Assembly: GCF_900660575.1 (NCBI RefSeq)
Contig: NZ_LR215008.1
Span: forward strand, 496,001-560,000
Direction of reading: 5' to 3'
DNA length: 64,000 bases
Origin: Mycoplasmopsis pulmonis
GTDB lineage: Bacteria; Bacillota_I; Bacilli_A; Mycoplasmatales; Metamycoplasmataceae
Part shown: piece after piece, positions 46,033 to 58,486 of the stretch
How the letters are laid out: every line of letters starts with the position of its first letter
Position numbering within the stretch: position 1 is the stretch's first letter
Program-made: the position numbers and the translations under genes
Notes under the pieces: generated by a model
Database searches by the model: none
Told to the model about the DNA's origin: nothing
What the model saw: only the letters and a program-made list of their open reading frames with translations

Positions 46033-47619
46033 ATGAAAAATTCAAAGTATATTTTTTATCAACTAAAACAAGATTTATTCTTTTCTAAAAGTGCAAATTT
46101 TAATGGTGATTACAAAGGTATTAACTTAACTCTTGACTATTTTAAAAACTTAAAAGTTGATTTTATTATTATTGAAAATATTCTTGAATATTATCTAAAA
46201 CCTCAAAAACAAATAAAAGAAGTTGAAGATGAAATTGGAAGCTTAAAAGATTTTTTTGATCTAAGTCAAAATTTTAGAAAAAACAAAATTGAATTTGCAA
46301 TGAAGATAAATCTTTTGAATATTGAAAGAATATACAATGCTTTTTTAGAGATTAAAAAAAATTATGAAAACAAAAATTCAAGTTTAAATGAACCTTTAAA
46401 AAATGTTGATAAAACAGATATTAATAAATCCAATTTTTTCAAAACTCAAACTAGTAATATTGAAAATCTATGAACTTTAAACAATAATTCAAAAAAGTTG
46501 AGTGAGCTAATAAGTTTTTTCAATGAAATTGGAATTAAATCATTTGTTTTAGAAAACTTTGAATTTTTATTTGATGAAAAAGAAGAAAATGCTTTAAATG
46601 ATCAAACTTTAGAACAACTTCAAAAAATCAATAGACTAATCAAAGCTAATAGTTTAAAAAATCTAGTTATTTGATCTTCAAAATTAGTTGATTTTAAAAA
46701 ACATAGAAAACTTATAAATCACAGTAAAAATTACTATGATTTTTTAATTGATGATTCTATTAACTTTTTGAATATTTATAATTTTTATGAAATTCAACTT
46801 CTAAAAAAATTTGAACCAAAAACACTTTATTCAAAAGTGAAAATGATGATCCAAAAACCTAACATTATTTTTAAAATAAATAATGGTAAAACTGGAAGAG
46901 CACTTTCACTTTGAGAAAAAAACAAATTTTCAAGAGATGAATTTGCAAAGTCTCTGGCAATTTTAGCTTTTTTCAATAACAATAGTAAGGGAATTTTTTT
47001 CGGTGATGAAATAGGACTTTTAAATTTAAAAAGTGATTTTATCAAAGAATATAAAAATGCTGAATTTAATGAAAACAAAAGATTTTTAGAATCAAAAGGT
47101 ATTAACCAAAAAACTTTCTCAAATTCTTATGCACAAATAAGTGACAAAAACTCTAGTTATCCAATGATTTGAACTAAAAATCAGCTTGCAAAAAATAATT
47201 TTTCTAGCTATATTGACTCATTAGATCACAACAATGTTAATTCTCAATGAGAAGATTCGAGATCAATTTTTCATTTTTATAAAAAATTAATAATGATTTT
47301 TAAAGATTCTTTTTTTCTAGAGTTTTTAGCTAAAACAAAGCTAAAAGTTTATAGATCATCTTCAAAATTACTAAAATATGCTTTTAAAAACAAGGATTTT
47401 GAAATTCAAATTCTTGTTAATCTAAATAATAAAAATATAGCTCTTTATAATTCTAAAAATATCATAGTGCTTCTTAGTTCATATGAAAAAGATGACTATC
47501 AAGATAGAGTTGATTTTTTAAGCCCTTATGAGTCATTAGTTGTTTTAAAAAGAAAGAAAAATCAAAACAAAGATCTTGAAGATTTTTTCACTAATTTATT
47601 TTTCCAAAACAAATACTAA
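46033..47619 (+). CDS. Degenerate GH13 (alpha-glucosidase-like) protein
   Basis: 528 aa. The course follows GH13 oligo-1,6-glucosidases: FYQLKQDLFFSKSANFNGDYKGINLTLDYF-type start, a RDEFAKSLAILAFFNNNSKGIFFGDEIGLL segment matching the 'IYQGEEIG' region, PMIWT, and a C-terminal beta domain. The catalytic parts are changed: the expected VxNH loop reads MKINLLN, and the region of the nucleophile (usually FRxDV) reads SFVLENFEF without the Arg and Asp. It is therefore probably not an active glycosidase. Two long low-complexity insertions. The frame is fully open, so it is under selection for something else. Confidence 0.65.
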
Positions 47620-47813
47620 AGACTATTTTTATTTATCTTTAGTTATTATTAAAAACCTTACTAAAATGTAAAATTATCTTAAAGATCATTAATATTTTTA
47701 TTAATGAATAATGGCTTATTTTAGAATTTTATTTTTTACATTTTAACTTTGAAGATCAAATTAAACAATATAAAATGTAAGTAGTTAGATAGCTTATAAT
47801 GGAAGGTTAATAT
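47620..47813 (+). promoter_or_regulatory. Spacer and promoter of rmuC
   Basis: Contains the inverted repeat ACTAAAGA/TCTTTAGT just after the GH13 stop (weak terminator), TCATTAAT-N6-ATTAATGA near 47690-47715, and AAAATGTAAA with its complement. -10 TATAAT (47795-47800) and SD GGAAGG (47801-47806) precede the ATG. No gene. Confidence 0.5.
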
Positions 47814-49166
47814 ATGGAAAAGGCAATTTTAGTAATACTTATAATCTTATTAATTTCAGTTATTACATTTTTTATTACATGATTAGTTTTGTTTTTCAAA
47901 AAACAAAATCTTAAGAATCCATCAATTGATGAAAAACTTGTAGAAAAAGAAATGCAAAAAATTAAAATTTTACTTTTAGATGAAGTTAAAAGTCAATTTG
48001 AGAAATTTGAAAATTCAACTTTGGATAATTTTAATATTGCTACAGAAAAAATAAAAACTGAATTAGATGAAAATCAACCTAATTCTTTAAAAAGTACAAT
48101 GACTCAAAAAATCAATGATTTAAATAATCAACTTTGAATCACCCAAAACGAAACTTTGAATAAAATTAGTCTCGAAAAAACAGAAGAGTTAAAAAATATA
48201 AGAGAAGAAAACAACAAATCTTTAAATACTCTTAAAGAAGAAGTTATTAAGCAAATTGATCTGATTAAAGGAACACTAGATGATGAACTTTCAAAAAAAT
48301 TAGTTCAAAAAATTGAGACTTCCTTTGAACAAGCAATAACAACTGTCCAAAAACTCACAGAGAATGTTAATATTATTGGAGCACTTAATAAGAACATTCT
48401 AGACATGAAAGCAATTTTTGATAATAATAAAAAATTTGGGACTTTAGGTGAAACTTTACTAGAACAAATTTTAGAAAATTATTTACCAAATGCTAATTTG
48501 GTTTATTCTAAACAATATAAAATCAAAGGTGAAACTAGAGTTGATTTTGCTATCAAAGTCTTAAATCAAAGAGGAAATGAAGTTCTTTTACCAATTGACT
48601 CTAAATTTCCAGCAACAGTTTTTAGAGAATATAATGAAAATCCTAGTGTTGAGAACTTGAAAAAATTAGAAAATTCAATTACTGAGCGCTTTAAAGAAAC
48701 TAAAAAATATGTTGTAGAAGATAAAACAACAACTCATGCCTTTTTGTTCTTCCCTAGTGAAGCTATGTATTATTTCTTTATCACAAGTCCTTTTCGTCAA
48801 AAAATTATGGACAAATATAAAGAAGTTCTTCCAGTTTCTCCATCTAATGTTATTTTATATATCAACCACTTTAATTTATTTGCCAAAACTCATTTAATTG
48901 AAAAACACCTAAAAGAAGTAAAAGAATTATTTGTAAGTATTTTAAAACATCATCAATCAATACAAACTAAATATGAAAATAGTAAAAAGCAACAAAAAAA
49001 ATCATTAGAGTCTCTAGAAGAATTAGGCAATGAAGTTAAAACAATTAATAATCAAATTTCTGATAAAGCTAACAAAATAGGTTTTGCTAGTGAAGCTTTA
49101 AAACTTGAAAGTAATTCAGATCAAATCTCTATAATTAAAAGAGATCCAATTACAGAAGAGCAATAA
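47814..49166 (+). CDS. rmuC: RmuC-family DNA recombination protein
   Basis: 450 aa. One N-terminal membrane helix (about residues 4-26), then a long coiled coil (about 40-195), then the RmuC nuclease-like domain: GTLGETLLEQILENYLPNANLV, RVDFAIKV and LPIDSKFPATVF, which fit the PD-(D/E)XK-like core. RmuC limits inversions and rearrangements at repeats in E. coli. That is suggestive in a genome with DNA inversion systems, but no direct link is shown. SD and -10 are clear. Confidence 0.9.
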
Positions 49167-49627
49167 AATAGTCATACTTTAAAATCTAAAAAATTTAATT
49201 TATAAACTAGTAAATTATTTTTCATAAAAAGCAAAATAAAACAAAGTATTTAAAAAAGCTTTAGAGATTTTAACTAAGCTAACATGGTTTTTTAACTTGA
49301 GATTTATTAGAATTTTTTATCATTTAAATTAATACCTTTTTTTGTATTTTCATTTTATAAAAAAGCTACAAAATATAAATTATTTAATTTTTATTTTCCT
49401 GCTCAAAAACTTAAAATAATTTAAATTATTTTTTGACTTTTTTTCCTTGTATTTACCAATAATAATCTTTTCAAAAAACACTAATAAAAGAATATATTTT
49501 TATTTTCATTGTTATAGTTTTGATTAATAACTTATAATTATATGCACTTAATATGATTCTATAATTTGAGATTTTGTATTATGAGTTTTTATATTTATTA
49601 GCCATATTACAAAAAAGAAAGTTTGAT
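49167..49627 (+). promoter_or_regulatory. 460-bp spacer with promoter of the DUF31 lipoprotein
   Basis: No gene seen on either strand. -35 TTGTTA (49509-49514), 18-nt spacer and -10 TATAAT (49533-49538) give a plausible promoter; another TATAAT lies at 49560-49565. The rest is A/T-rich. Confidence 0.5.
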
Positions 49628-52600
49628 ATGAAAAAAGGATTTTTAATTTTATTTGCATCATTAAATTTAACAACACTTTTAACAGCAGTAGCATGTAATG
49701 TTAAAAATGATAGTGCAAAAAATTTTGTTTTAAAATCTAGTGATTTAATTTCGATTTCAGAAAAGTTTCAATTTAAATTTAAAAATAATTTAGACAAAAA
49801 CCAAAAAATTATTGAAGGAGTAATTACCTTTATAAATAGTGAAACTAAAGAAATTGTGAAAAAAGAAACAATATTAAATTTAAGTGAAGATAATATTATT
49901 TTTTCTCTACTTAATATAGAAAATAATGCAAAATTTCAATTAGATGAATTTGTATCTAAAGATGAAAAATTTAAAATCAAATTTCAAGAAATTAATTTTA
50001 GTCAAACTGAACAAAAAATCACTGATAATATTTCTTCAAAAGAGGATGAAAAAAACAAAAATCCTAAAGATAATGAAAATTCAAACAATAATAGTTCTGA
50101 TCAAAAAAATGATGAATTACAAAAAAATAATTCAGATAAATTAAATGATAATGTCCAAGATGAAAAAGCTAATAAAGAAAATTCAAATAGTAATGATTCT
50201 AAAGAAAAAAATGATGAAAATACAAACAAAATTCAGCAAGATCAAAATCAACAAAAAGAAGATCAAGATACTAAGCAAATAGAACAAGAAAAACAAAATA
50301 ATTTAAATTCAAATAAAAATGAAAATTTAAATAATTCAACAAAAATTTTTTCAAATAAAATATTTGATAAATTAACCTTAATAAATAGTAATTCAAACAA
50401 ACATGTTTTAGTTTTTAATATAAAAAATTCCGAAGAATTAAAAGATAAAAATAAATTAACTTTTAGTATTGATAATAAAAATTACGAAAAAGAATTTTAT
50501 AGTTGAGAAAAAAATATTTTTATTCAAGTTGAAAGTCCATCTTTAAATTTAGAAAATGTTAAAGAATTTTTTTCTAAATTACTCATAAATGATAAATATA
50601 AAATTTCAAAAGAAAATATTACATTTGACTCTCTTAGTGACTCACATGAAAATAATAGTAATTTAGCTTTTGAAAAAAATGAAATAGATTTTAAACATGA
50701 AAATAATAATTTAATTATTAATTTTAAAAACCCACCTCTATTTTTTAAAGAAAATCAAAGATTTATTTTGGAATTTAAACCTTATCAACATAATTATGAT
50801 TTTAATTTGAAATTTATTGCCACTTTTAAAAATAAACAATTAATTGTTGAAAATGTAAATTGATTATCCAAGTTTTATAACAAGTTTTATTTAACTAATA
50901 TCTATAGTGCAAATTTAGAACATAAATACAACATACCTGAATTTATAAATTTTGATATAAAATCAAATTTTGAAATTCAAATCCAAAGAATTAAGGTGGA
51001 AAAAACTAAAGATTTCAATTCATTTAAAATGCAATTTGAATTAAAAAATAATGAAGATATATCTTTTTATAAAAACAAATATTTTGCATTGCATTTTAAT
51101 GAAAAAAAATTAGCAAATATAAAAAATACAAATTTTGTATATGGTAAAAATTTTGTTAAATATTATTCTTATGAAGAAATTATCAATACCTTATTGATTA
51201 ATTCATTTCCTGAAAATAACATTTGAAAATTAATAAAAATTGACTTAGTTTATAAAGAGGATTTAAGTCTAATTAAAGAGTTATGAAATAGTGAAAATAA
51301 AAGAAATTCAATAGAATTAAATTTTTTAGTTCCTCAAGAAAAAAATGATACAAAAAGTTTTACAAATAATATAAATTTTGAAAATAAAGACAATGATTCA
51401 ACTTTAGATTTAAAGCAAGTTGAACAAGTTGATTTAACTAAAAATAATTATTTATCAGTTAATGACTTTTATTTAAAAATTCTCAACTTAATTTAGATCA
51501 ACAAAAAGAAAATGATGAAAATTTCATAAATAAATCATTTACTTTTTTAAAAAATAATCAAAGCCTTAATTATGATTGAAAAATTTTATGAGAGTCTTTT
51601 GAAGAGAAAAAATTAAAAAAGGTTGATCCAAACAAATATGAAATAAGAAAAAAACTATCTTTATTTAACAATGAAAATTACAAAGATACATTAATAAATT
51701 TTAATTTCTTTGCTTCTTATGAATGAGTTAATTTACATTACTGACAAATGTTTTTAGACTCATATGGAATTACTTTTGCACTAGAAGAATTAAAAACAAA
51801 AAAACATTTAGATAATGTAAAAATTAATTTAATTGCAGATTGAAAAGAAATTTACAAAAATAGATTTAAAAAAAGACCAAACAATAAATTAAATGGCTTC
51901 AATGAAGGAACAGAGCGTTTTTGACAAAGACAAATAAAAGATATAGAAAAGATTATTAATTCTAGATTGAAAGTGGATGTTAAACTAGAAAATGATGAAA
52001 TAGTTTTTGTTATTTCGCCTAGAAAAGGAAAAATTAACACCAAAAGTTATGTTCATAATTTAACTAATGAGTTTTCTACTTTTTTAGAATTAAATCATAA
52101 TTACACTTCTTTTATGTATTGAAGTAATGATTCAATACCAGTTGATAGTCAAGCGCTTGTAAGCAAATCAAATAATTGAAATTTCAAAACTATCTTAAAT
52201 AAAAATAAAGATAAAATATACAAATTTGATGTTAATGAAAAAATAACCAAATCAAATGACAATGACATTTTTAAAATGTTAAGAAAAAGATCTTTTGGAA
52301 ATCGTGATGGATCTTTATGAGCTATTGCTAAAGTAAATGATGATCCAAATGATAATCGTTATTATGTGGGTACAAATAAACATGTTCCACTATTAAAAAA
52401 TACAACTATAGTAATACCTAAAATTCATGAAAATGAAAATGATATAAGTTCAATTTTTAATAAAGATAAAAATTGAAATTTAAAAAGCGAATTATTTTGA
52501 GAAGCTAGTGAAAATAAAATAATTGATGGAAATAATCTAACAGAAGATAATAAAAATGGTGCTGATCTACAAGTTGGTATTATTGATATAAGTGAATTTA

Positions 52601-53235
52601 TTTCATATTATGAAAATAATAAAAATAAAGCTGATAAAGAAAATGATATTAACTTTTTAATTTCAAAACATTTCTATCAATGAAAAGATTTAAAACCTAT
52701 TAAAATTTCACAAAAAATAAAACATATAAAAATTAATCAAATTTTTGATTCATATATAGTTGCTTTTCCAAATGATAAAGATCAAGTACTAGGTAAATTA
52801 GCTCAAGACTCTAGTTACTTTTATAGAAAAAATGTGCAATTAAAAATGAAATTTGGTGATCTATGAGCTATTTCAAATAATTTTGGATATGAAGTTAGTG
52901 ACAACATTGGTATGCATCATGAAATAAATGGTATATGAGATTCTAAAATTAATAATTTAGTTGATGGCTCTTCAGGATCAGCGGTCTATGATGATGAAGG
53001 TAACTTATATGGAATTCATATGGGTGTATTTAATAATTTATGACAAACTGTTTTAATTTCTAGTCCTAGATTAGACTTGTTTGGTCACTATGATGAATTT
53101 AATACTAAATCACTAGCTTCTCGTGTTCAACTAGCTAATAGACTCTATCCAGATAAATATAAAAAGATTGAAACTTTTGAAAATTTTGACAATCCTTTAA
53201 TTAATCAAAAAGCTCAAGATAATAAAACAACATAA
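49628..53235 (+). pseudogene. Lipoprotein with C-terminal DUF31/MIP-type serine peptidase, frameshifted
   Basis: About 1200 codons in two frames. Part 1 (49628-51496) has a lipidation signal (LLTAVAC, Cys at about residue 24) and a Glu/Asp/Asn/Lys/Gln-rich low-complexity linker (about 125-235). Part 2 runs to 53235 and holds the peptidase: His in GTNKHVP, a likely Asp in ADLQVGIIDIS, and Ser in GSSGSAVYDDEGNLYGIHMG, the trypsin-like triad of the mycoplasma DUF31 (PF01732) / immunoglobulin-protease family. The frames meet at a run of five A (51475-51479); one more A gives a continuous protein. As written, the protease is cut off from its export signal. SD AAAGAAAG precedes ATG 49628. Possible phase-off state or a decayed gene. 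Confidence 0.78.
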
Positions 53236-53430
53236 AATCTTTAATTATCAAATTAAAAGATTAAAAAATGCTTTTTTGTATTTAATATGCATTTTTATTA
53301 AAGTACATTTTTTACATCATAACTTAGATAATAATTATAAAAACTTCTAAGAATTTGTAATTTATAAGTTTCTACAATAAATTAATTTGAGTTTTATATT
53401 TGTTTTGTTTTTTTGAATTTTTATAACTTA

Positions 53431-53454
53431 TTAATTAATTAATTAATTAATTAA
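53431..53454. repeat. TTAA tetranucleotide repeat
   Basis: Six tandem TTAA units (24 bp) in non-coding DNA between the DUF31 gene and rplS. It could vary in length between strains. Confidence 0.85.
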
Positions 53455-53583
53455 ACTAAATTATTTTTAGCTCTGCAAAGAATTACAAAAGCTAGCAACA
53501 ATTAATAACACAACTTTTTTAGAAAGCTTTTTTGTTATAACTATTAATAATTTTTATTTTTGATAAGGCTTTTTTATTAAAAA

Positions 53584-53634
53584 ATCAAGTGCTCGATTAT
53601 TAATAAAAATTATTAATAACTTAATGCACTTGAT
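53584..53634 (-). terminator. Terminator of rpsP-trmD-rplS
   Basis: Outer 9-bp stem ATCAAGTGC/GCACTTGAT with an inner TTATTAAT/ATTAATAA stem. On the minus strand it is followed by a T-run. Confidence 0.75.
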
Positions 53635-53718
53635 CTTGCAATTTGAGAAAAATCTTTTTGAAAAAAAGACTTTTTTAAATTTGAATTATTTATTTTTGTA
53701 ACTTGAAAAATAAAGAAA

Positions 53719-54072
53719 TTATTTTTTTTCTTTAAGTCTTGCACTTTTACCACTTTTGTTTCTAATGTAGTAAAGTTTTTTTCTTCTTACTTTATTTCTT
53801 CTGATAACCTCAATAGCTGAAATAATAGGGCTATTTAGTGGAAAGTCTTTTTCAACTCCAATTCCAGAAGAAATTTTTCTTACTTTAAAAGATTGACTTA
53901 GTCCCTTACCTGGACCATCTTTTGCAATTACTAGACCTTCAAAAATTTGAATTCTTTCTTTGTTTTCCTCTTTAATTCTTAGGTGAACTTTTACATTATC
54001 ACCTGTGTTGAAATTAGGTAAATCTTTTCTAATTTGATTTTGTTCAACTAATTGCAATAATTTATTTTTCAT
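53719..54072 (-). CDS. rplS: 50S ribosomal protein L19
   Basis: Bridges the 30S-50S interface. 117 aa, normal size, with [29 protein letters not shown] and the basic [15 protein letters not shown] end. SD GAAAGG lies inside the end of trmD, overlapping by 11 nt. Last gene of rpsP-trmD-rplS. Confidence 0.97.
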   Translation of the reverse strand: MKNKLLQLVEQNQIRKDLPNFNTGDNVKVHLRIKEENKERIQIFEGLVIAKDGPGKGLSQSFKVRKISSGIGVEKDFPLNSPIISAIEVIRRNKVRRKKLYYIRNKSGKSARLKEKK

Positions 54073-54739
54073 TTTTAAACCTTTCGTATAAATCTGGTCG
54101 ATTAATTTTAGTTTTTTCTATTTGCTTTTGTTTTCTTCATTTTTCTATTTCTTTATGATTTCCATTTAAAAGAATCTCTGGCACTTCAAAGCCTTCAAAA
54201 ACTCTTGGTCTAGTGTATTGAGGATAATCTAGCAAGTTATTTTCAAAAGATTCATTTTCATAAGATTCTTTTTTAATTACATCTTCTCAAAGTCTAATTA
54301 TTGAATCTGCCATCACCATTGATGGAAGCTCTCCGCCAGTTAAAATATAATCACCAATTGAAAGCTCTATGTCAATATAATTAAGAATTCTCTCATCAAA
54401 ACCTTCATATCTTCCTGAGACAAAAGTTATTTCAGAGTGATTTTTAACTATTTCTTTTGCAATTTCTTGATTAAATAATTTTCCTTGTGGAGAAACTAAA
54501 ATTTTTAGTCCCTTTAGAGTTTTTAAAGCTTTGGCTATAGGTTGGACTTGTAAAAGCATTCCTTGCCCTCCGCCATAGACACTATCATCGACCTTTTTGT
54601 GTTTATTTTCTGAAAATTCTCTAAAGTCAATAACATTTATGGAAATTTTTTTTCTTTCAATTGCTTTACCAATAATTGATTCTTTTAAAAAGCAATCGAA
54701 GTATTTAGGAAATATTGTTAGAAAATTGATTTTAAGCAT
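54062..54739 (-). CDS. trmD: tRNA (guanine-N1)-methyltransferase
   Basis: Methylates G37 of tRNAs to prevent +1 frameshifting. 225 aa SPOUT-class enzyme. The trefoil-knot SAM site shows [10 protein letters not shown] and the [13 protein letters not shown] motif; also [11 protein letters not shown] and [15 protein letters not shown] encodes Trp. The start overlaps the rpsP stop by 1 nt (TAATG). Confidence 0.97.
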
Positions 54740-55005
54740 TAGTTTTTGTTATTTTTTAAACTTGTAAATTCTTCTCAAACTTTTTCACGAGTTAGTAATC
54801 TTTTTACAGTATCAGAAGGTTTTACACCTTGATTTAATCAAGAAATGATTGCTTCTTTTTTAAGATTAAGAGATTTTGAATGAGGGTTGTAGTTTCCAAC
54901 TTCTTCAATGAATCTACCATCACGAGGTGCTCTTGAGTCAGCTACTACAATTTTGTAGATAACATTAAATTTTTTACCTACTCTTTTTAGTCTAATTTTT
55001 ACCAT
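54739..55005 (-). CDS. rpsP: 30S ribosomal protein S16
   Basis: 30S assembly protein. 88 aa. [37 protein letters not shown] pattern with GNYNP is diagnostic. AAAGGAG SD. First gene of the operon with trmD and rplS (rimM is absent from this position). Confidence 0.97.
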
Positions 55006-55160
55006 TGTTCTCCTTTGATTTGATAAATAAATAGTTTTAATATATCAATAATTGATATTAAATAATTTTTAACAATGTGACTATAATAACACATTTTATA
55101 AAGGTCAAGTAAAAATACTTAACTCTTTTTTTAATAATTTTTATTTTAAATTTCTTGTGT

Positions 55161-55166
55161 TAAAAT
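55161..55166 (+). promoter_or_regulatory. Extended -10 of a leaderless ppa
   Basis: TGT-TAAAAT, then 6 nt, then ATG at 55173, no SD. The same TTGTGTTAAA string precedes topA (55775-55784). Confidence 0.5.
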
Positions 55167-55172
55167 GCTCAT

Positions 55173-55724
55173 ATGTCAAAAATAGTAGTAAATATTGAAA
55201 TACAAAAAGATTCAAATATTAAATATGAATATGATCGTAAAAGGGGCAAAATTGTAGTAGATAGAATTTTAAGAGGTGATTTTAGATACCCAGCTAACTA
55301 CGGTTATTTAGAAGATGCCCTTGATTGAGATGGAGATGAACTTGATGTTTTGGTGTATTCTCAAGAAAAATTCTTACCAGGAACTTCACTAAATGCAAGA
55401 ATAGTTGGAGCTATGAAGATGATTGATGATGGAGAAACTGATACTAAATTAATAGCAGTCCATGATGATGACTATCGCTTAGAAAATATTAAAGCTCTTG
55501 AAGATCTTGATTCAAAATGACTAGAGGAAATTAAGTACTTTTTTTCAAATTATAAAAATTGAAAAAGGCCCGGAATTACTAAAGTAAGTGGCTTTGAAAA
55601 TACCTCTTGAGCTTTGAAAGAATATCAAGAATGTAAAGATCTAATGAGAGAATATGGACATCTTCCAAAAAAAGAATTCATTTCCAAAATGATGAAAATG
55701 CACCCTGAAAAATACGAAATTTAA
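55173..55724 (+). CDS. ppa: Inorganic pyrophosphatase (family I)
   Basis: Hydrolyses pyrophosphate to drive biosynthesis. 183 aa. Signature [36 protein letters not shown] (the D-x-D-x-x-D-V-like metal site) and the KxxSGFEN end. TGA codes Trp in DWDGDELD and elsewhere. No SD; the -10 hexamer ends 6 nt before the ATG, so the mRNA is likely leaderless. Confidence 0.95.
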
Positions 55725-55793
55725 TTATAAAAGTGAAAAAATGGAAAACTTTTTTTTGTTCCATTTTTTCTTTTTGTGTTAAATTATCTAAAC

Positions 55794-57653
55794 ATGAATA
55801 AGTTAGTAATAGTAGAATCGCCTAATAAAATTAAGGCAATTTCAAAATATTTAGGTAAAGATTATGTGGTCAAAGCTTCTGTTGGCCACATTGCTTATCT
55901 TCCTGCCTCTGGAGCCTATGGTTTAGGTATTGACCTTGAAAATTGGCAGCCTCTTATGAAAATGGATCCTGAAAAAAGAGCCATCTGTAAAGAATTAAAA
56001 GAAGCAGCTGACAAATCAGAGCTAGTTTACATAGCAACTGACCCCGATCGTGAGGGTGAGTCTATTGGTCAAAATTTAGTAGATATTTTAAAATTAAAAA
56101 ATTATAAAAGAATTGTCTACAATGAAATTACCGAACAAGCTATTAAAAATGCTATTAATAATCCTAAAATGCTTGATGAAAATTTAATAACAGCTCAAAA
56201 AACTAGAAGAATGTTAGATCGAATCATCGGTTTTAGACTTTCAAAATTGATGAAACACAAATTTTCAAATATTCCAAGTGCCCCTAGTGCTGGAAGAGTT
56301 CAGTCTATTGCTTTAAAACTAGTAATAGAAAGAGAAAAACTAGTTGAAAATTTTGTAGCACAAAAATACTTTAATATCATTGCAAATTTAGACCAAGACT
56401 ATCAAGCGCTTTTATATCTTGAAGAAAATCAAGGAGATAAAAATTGAATCAATGAAGATCAAGTTGATAAAATTTATAATTCTCTAAGTGGAAAATTAAC
56501 TATCAAAAAAATTAAACACTCTACTAGAAAAGATTCCAAAGCCACTCCTTTTAAACAAGCTGTTTTATATAAAAGATCTTCTTTGACATCAACTCAAGTT
56601 CAAAGTGCTTCTCAAAAACTTTTTGAAGGTTTTGGAGATGATGGATTAATTACCTATCCAAGAACTGACTCAACTAGGCTAAGTCAATATTTTATTGAAA
56701 ATGCTCATAAATACATTGAAAAAACTTATGGCCTTGAATATGTTTCAAAAGAAATTAAAGGCTTTGCAGGAGATCAAGATGCCCATGAGGCTATTAGACC
56801 TACTAATTTAGAACTTACTCCCGAAAAAGCTAGATCTAAATACAATTTAAAAAGAGAAGAATACGAAACTTATAAACTAATTTATAACAACACTCTTCAA
56901 GCTATTATGTCAGTTCCTATTAGAGAAATAACTTCATATACTTTAGAAGACAATGGCAACATTTTTAAATTTTATGAATCAAAAATTCTTTTTGATGGTT
57001 ATTTTAAAGCCATTGGTTTTCCTGAAATTAAAGCTCCTTATTCGCAAAATAAAAAATTGCAAGAAGATGACATTATTGAAGTTCAAGAATATATAAAACA
57101 AGAAAAAACAACCAAACCTCCAGCTCGTTATAATGATGGAAGTTTAATTGAAGCTCTTGATAACATCAAAGTTGGTCGACCTTCAACTTTTGCAACAACT
57201 GTTAATATCTTGAAAAAAAGAGGTTATGTTGATCAAATTGAAAGAGAGCTTATTCCTACAAACTTTGGAAAAGAAGTCAATGAAAAATTAATTACTGGTT
57301 TTCCAACAATAATTAATGAAGACTATACAGCTAGTGTTGAAAAAAACTTAGATGAAATAGCTGAAGGAAAAAGTGATCACAAAATTTTGATGAGTGAGTT
57401 TTGAAATCTTTTTGAAAAAAATATTGATGATGCTTATAAAACCATGGAAAAAACAATTTTAATTCCTTCTTTTGTAGGCGAAAACTGTCCTCTAGATAAT
57501 CAACCTCTAGTTTATCGAAAAAACAACTATGGTAAGGGAAGATATATAGCTTGTTCTGCTTATCCAAAGTGTAGTTTTACAAGAAGTGAGCAAAAATTTA
57601 ATTTCTTTAAAAAAACTTTCTTAAAAGATAGATTAAATGAAGAGCAAAAATAG
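55794..57653 (+). CDS. topA: DNA topoisomerase I (type IA)
   Basis: Relaxes negative supercoils. 619 aa. TOPRIM with LVIVESPNK (Glu8) and TDPDREGE (about residues 82-89); catalytic Tyr in LITYPRTDSTRLS (about 288). VGRPSTFATTV and KPPARYNDGSLI are typical. One C-terminal zinc ribbon remains (CPLDN..., CSAYPKCSF). ATG 55794 is chosen over an upstream start because NKLVIVESP is the usual N-terminus. A TAAATT lies 8 nt before it. Confidence 0.97.
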
Positions 57654-57680
57654 TTTGCTAATAAATCAAAAAAATATCTA

Positions 57681-57713
57681 AAAATCAACCTTTAATATAG
57701 GTTGATTTTTTAT
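57681..57713. terminator. Bidirectional terminator between topA and the methylase gene
   Basis: AAAAATCAACCT/AGGTTGATTTTTT stem with a 7-nt loop. The T-run extends to the stop codon of the convergent gene. Confidence 0.85.
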
Positions 57714-58486
57714 TCAAAAATTTTTGGTTTATATTTTTTCTTAATTTCTTCAAGATATGAATGATCATTTTTATCCTCTGGATGAAGATAAAGATTTTTT
57801 AAAAAATGAACTCCTCATCCAGAATTAAAGCGTGATTCTACTAGGGCAAATTTGGCTTTTTCATAAATTCTAGGATAGACAAGTTGAACTCTTTTAGGTT
57901 CAAAGTTATACTTTCTTAAAAGATAAAATAAATCAACTAATCTTTCAATTGGAATAACAAAATTTAAATAACCTTTTTGCTCAATAATACCTCTTGAGCC
58001 TTTAATAATTTGCTCGAGATTAATACTTACTTCATGGGTTGCTATTAACTTAGATTTTTCAATTTTTTTTGTTTTATTTTTATCAAGCTGATAATAAGGA
58101 GGATTGACAAAAATACTTTGATATTTTTTTAAAGTATTTTTTTGATGATTTTTATAAAAATCATTGAAATCTTGATTAATGATTTTTATTTGAGATTCTA
58201 AATTATTTAACTCAACATTTTTTTGAGCTAACTCGCTAGGTTCTTTTTGAATTTCAACTGCATCAATTTTTAAATCTTTTTTTCGTGAAGCTACAAAAAT
58301 ACTCAAAGCTCCATTATTAGCTCCTATTTCAAGGGCATATTTAATGCTAGTGGTTAAATGAATGAAATTGCCAAGTAAAATTGTATCAACTGAATAGTTG
58401 AATGCATCTTTGTCTTGATAAACTTTTAAATTACTATCAAAACCTAAATTATTTAAAACTAAATTTTGCTTTTTTTTATTCATCAT
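57710..58486 (-). CDS. tRNA1(Val) adenine-37 N6-methyltransferase-like
   Basis: 258 aa class I methyltransferase. SAM motif in ALEIGANNGALSIF; catalytic NPPY in IFVNPPYYQL; KDAFNYSVDTILL start typical of the TrmN6/YfiC family, which modifies A37 of tRNA-Val. The start overlaps the end of coaX by 11 nt (Met at 58486 or 58483, near a GAAAG SD). TGA as Trp near the C-terminus (SGWGVHFL). Confidence 0.88.

Larger units (their letters stand above)
53236..53718. other. 480-bp spacer with AATT microsatellite
   Basis: Non-coding. It holds the repeat at 53431-53454 and the terminator of the rpsP-trmD-rplS operon at 53584-53634. Nothing else recognised. Confidence 0.6.

Noticed and set aside
47690..47715. 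TCATTAAT-N6-ATTAATGA as another hsd-type recombination site
   Set aside because: Only the half-core is shared, there is no inverted partner repeat or hsdS nearby, and such strings are frequent in this AT-rich DNA.
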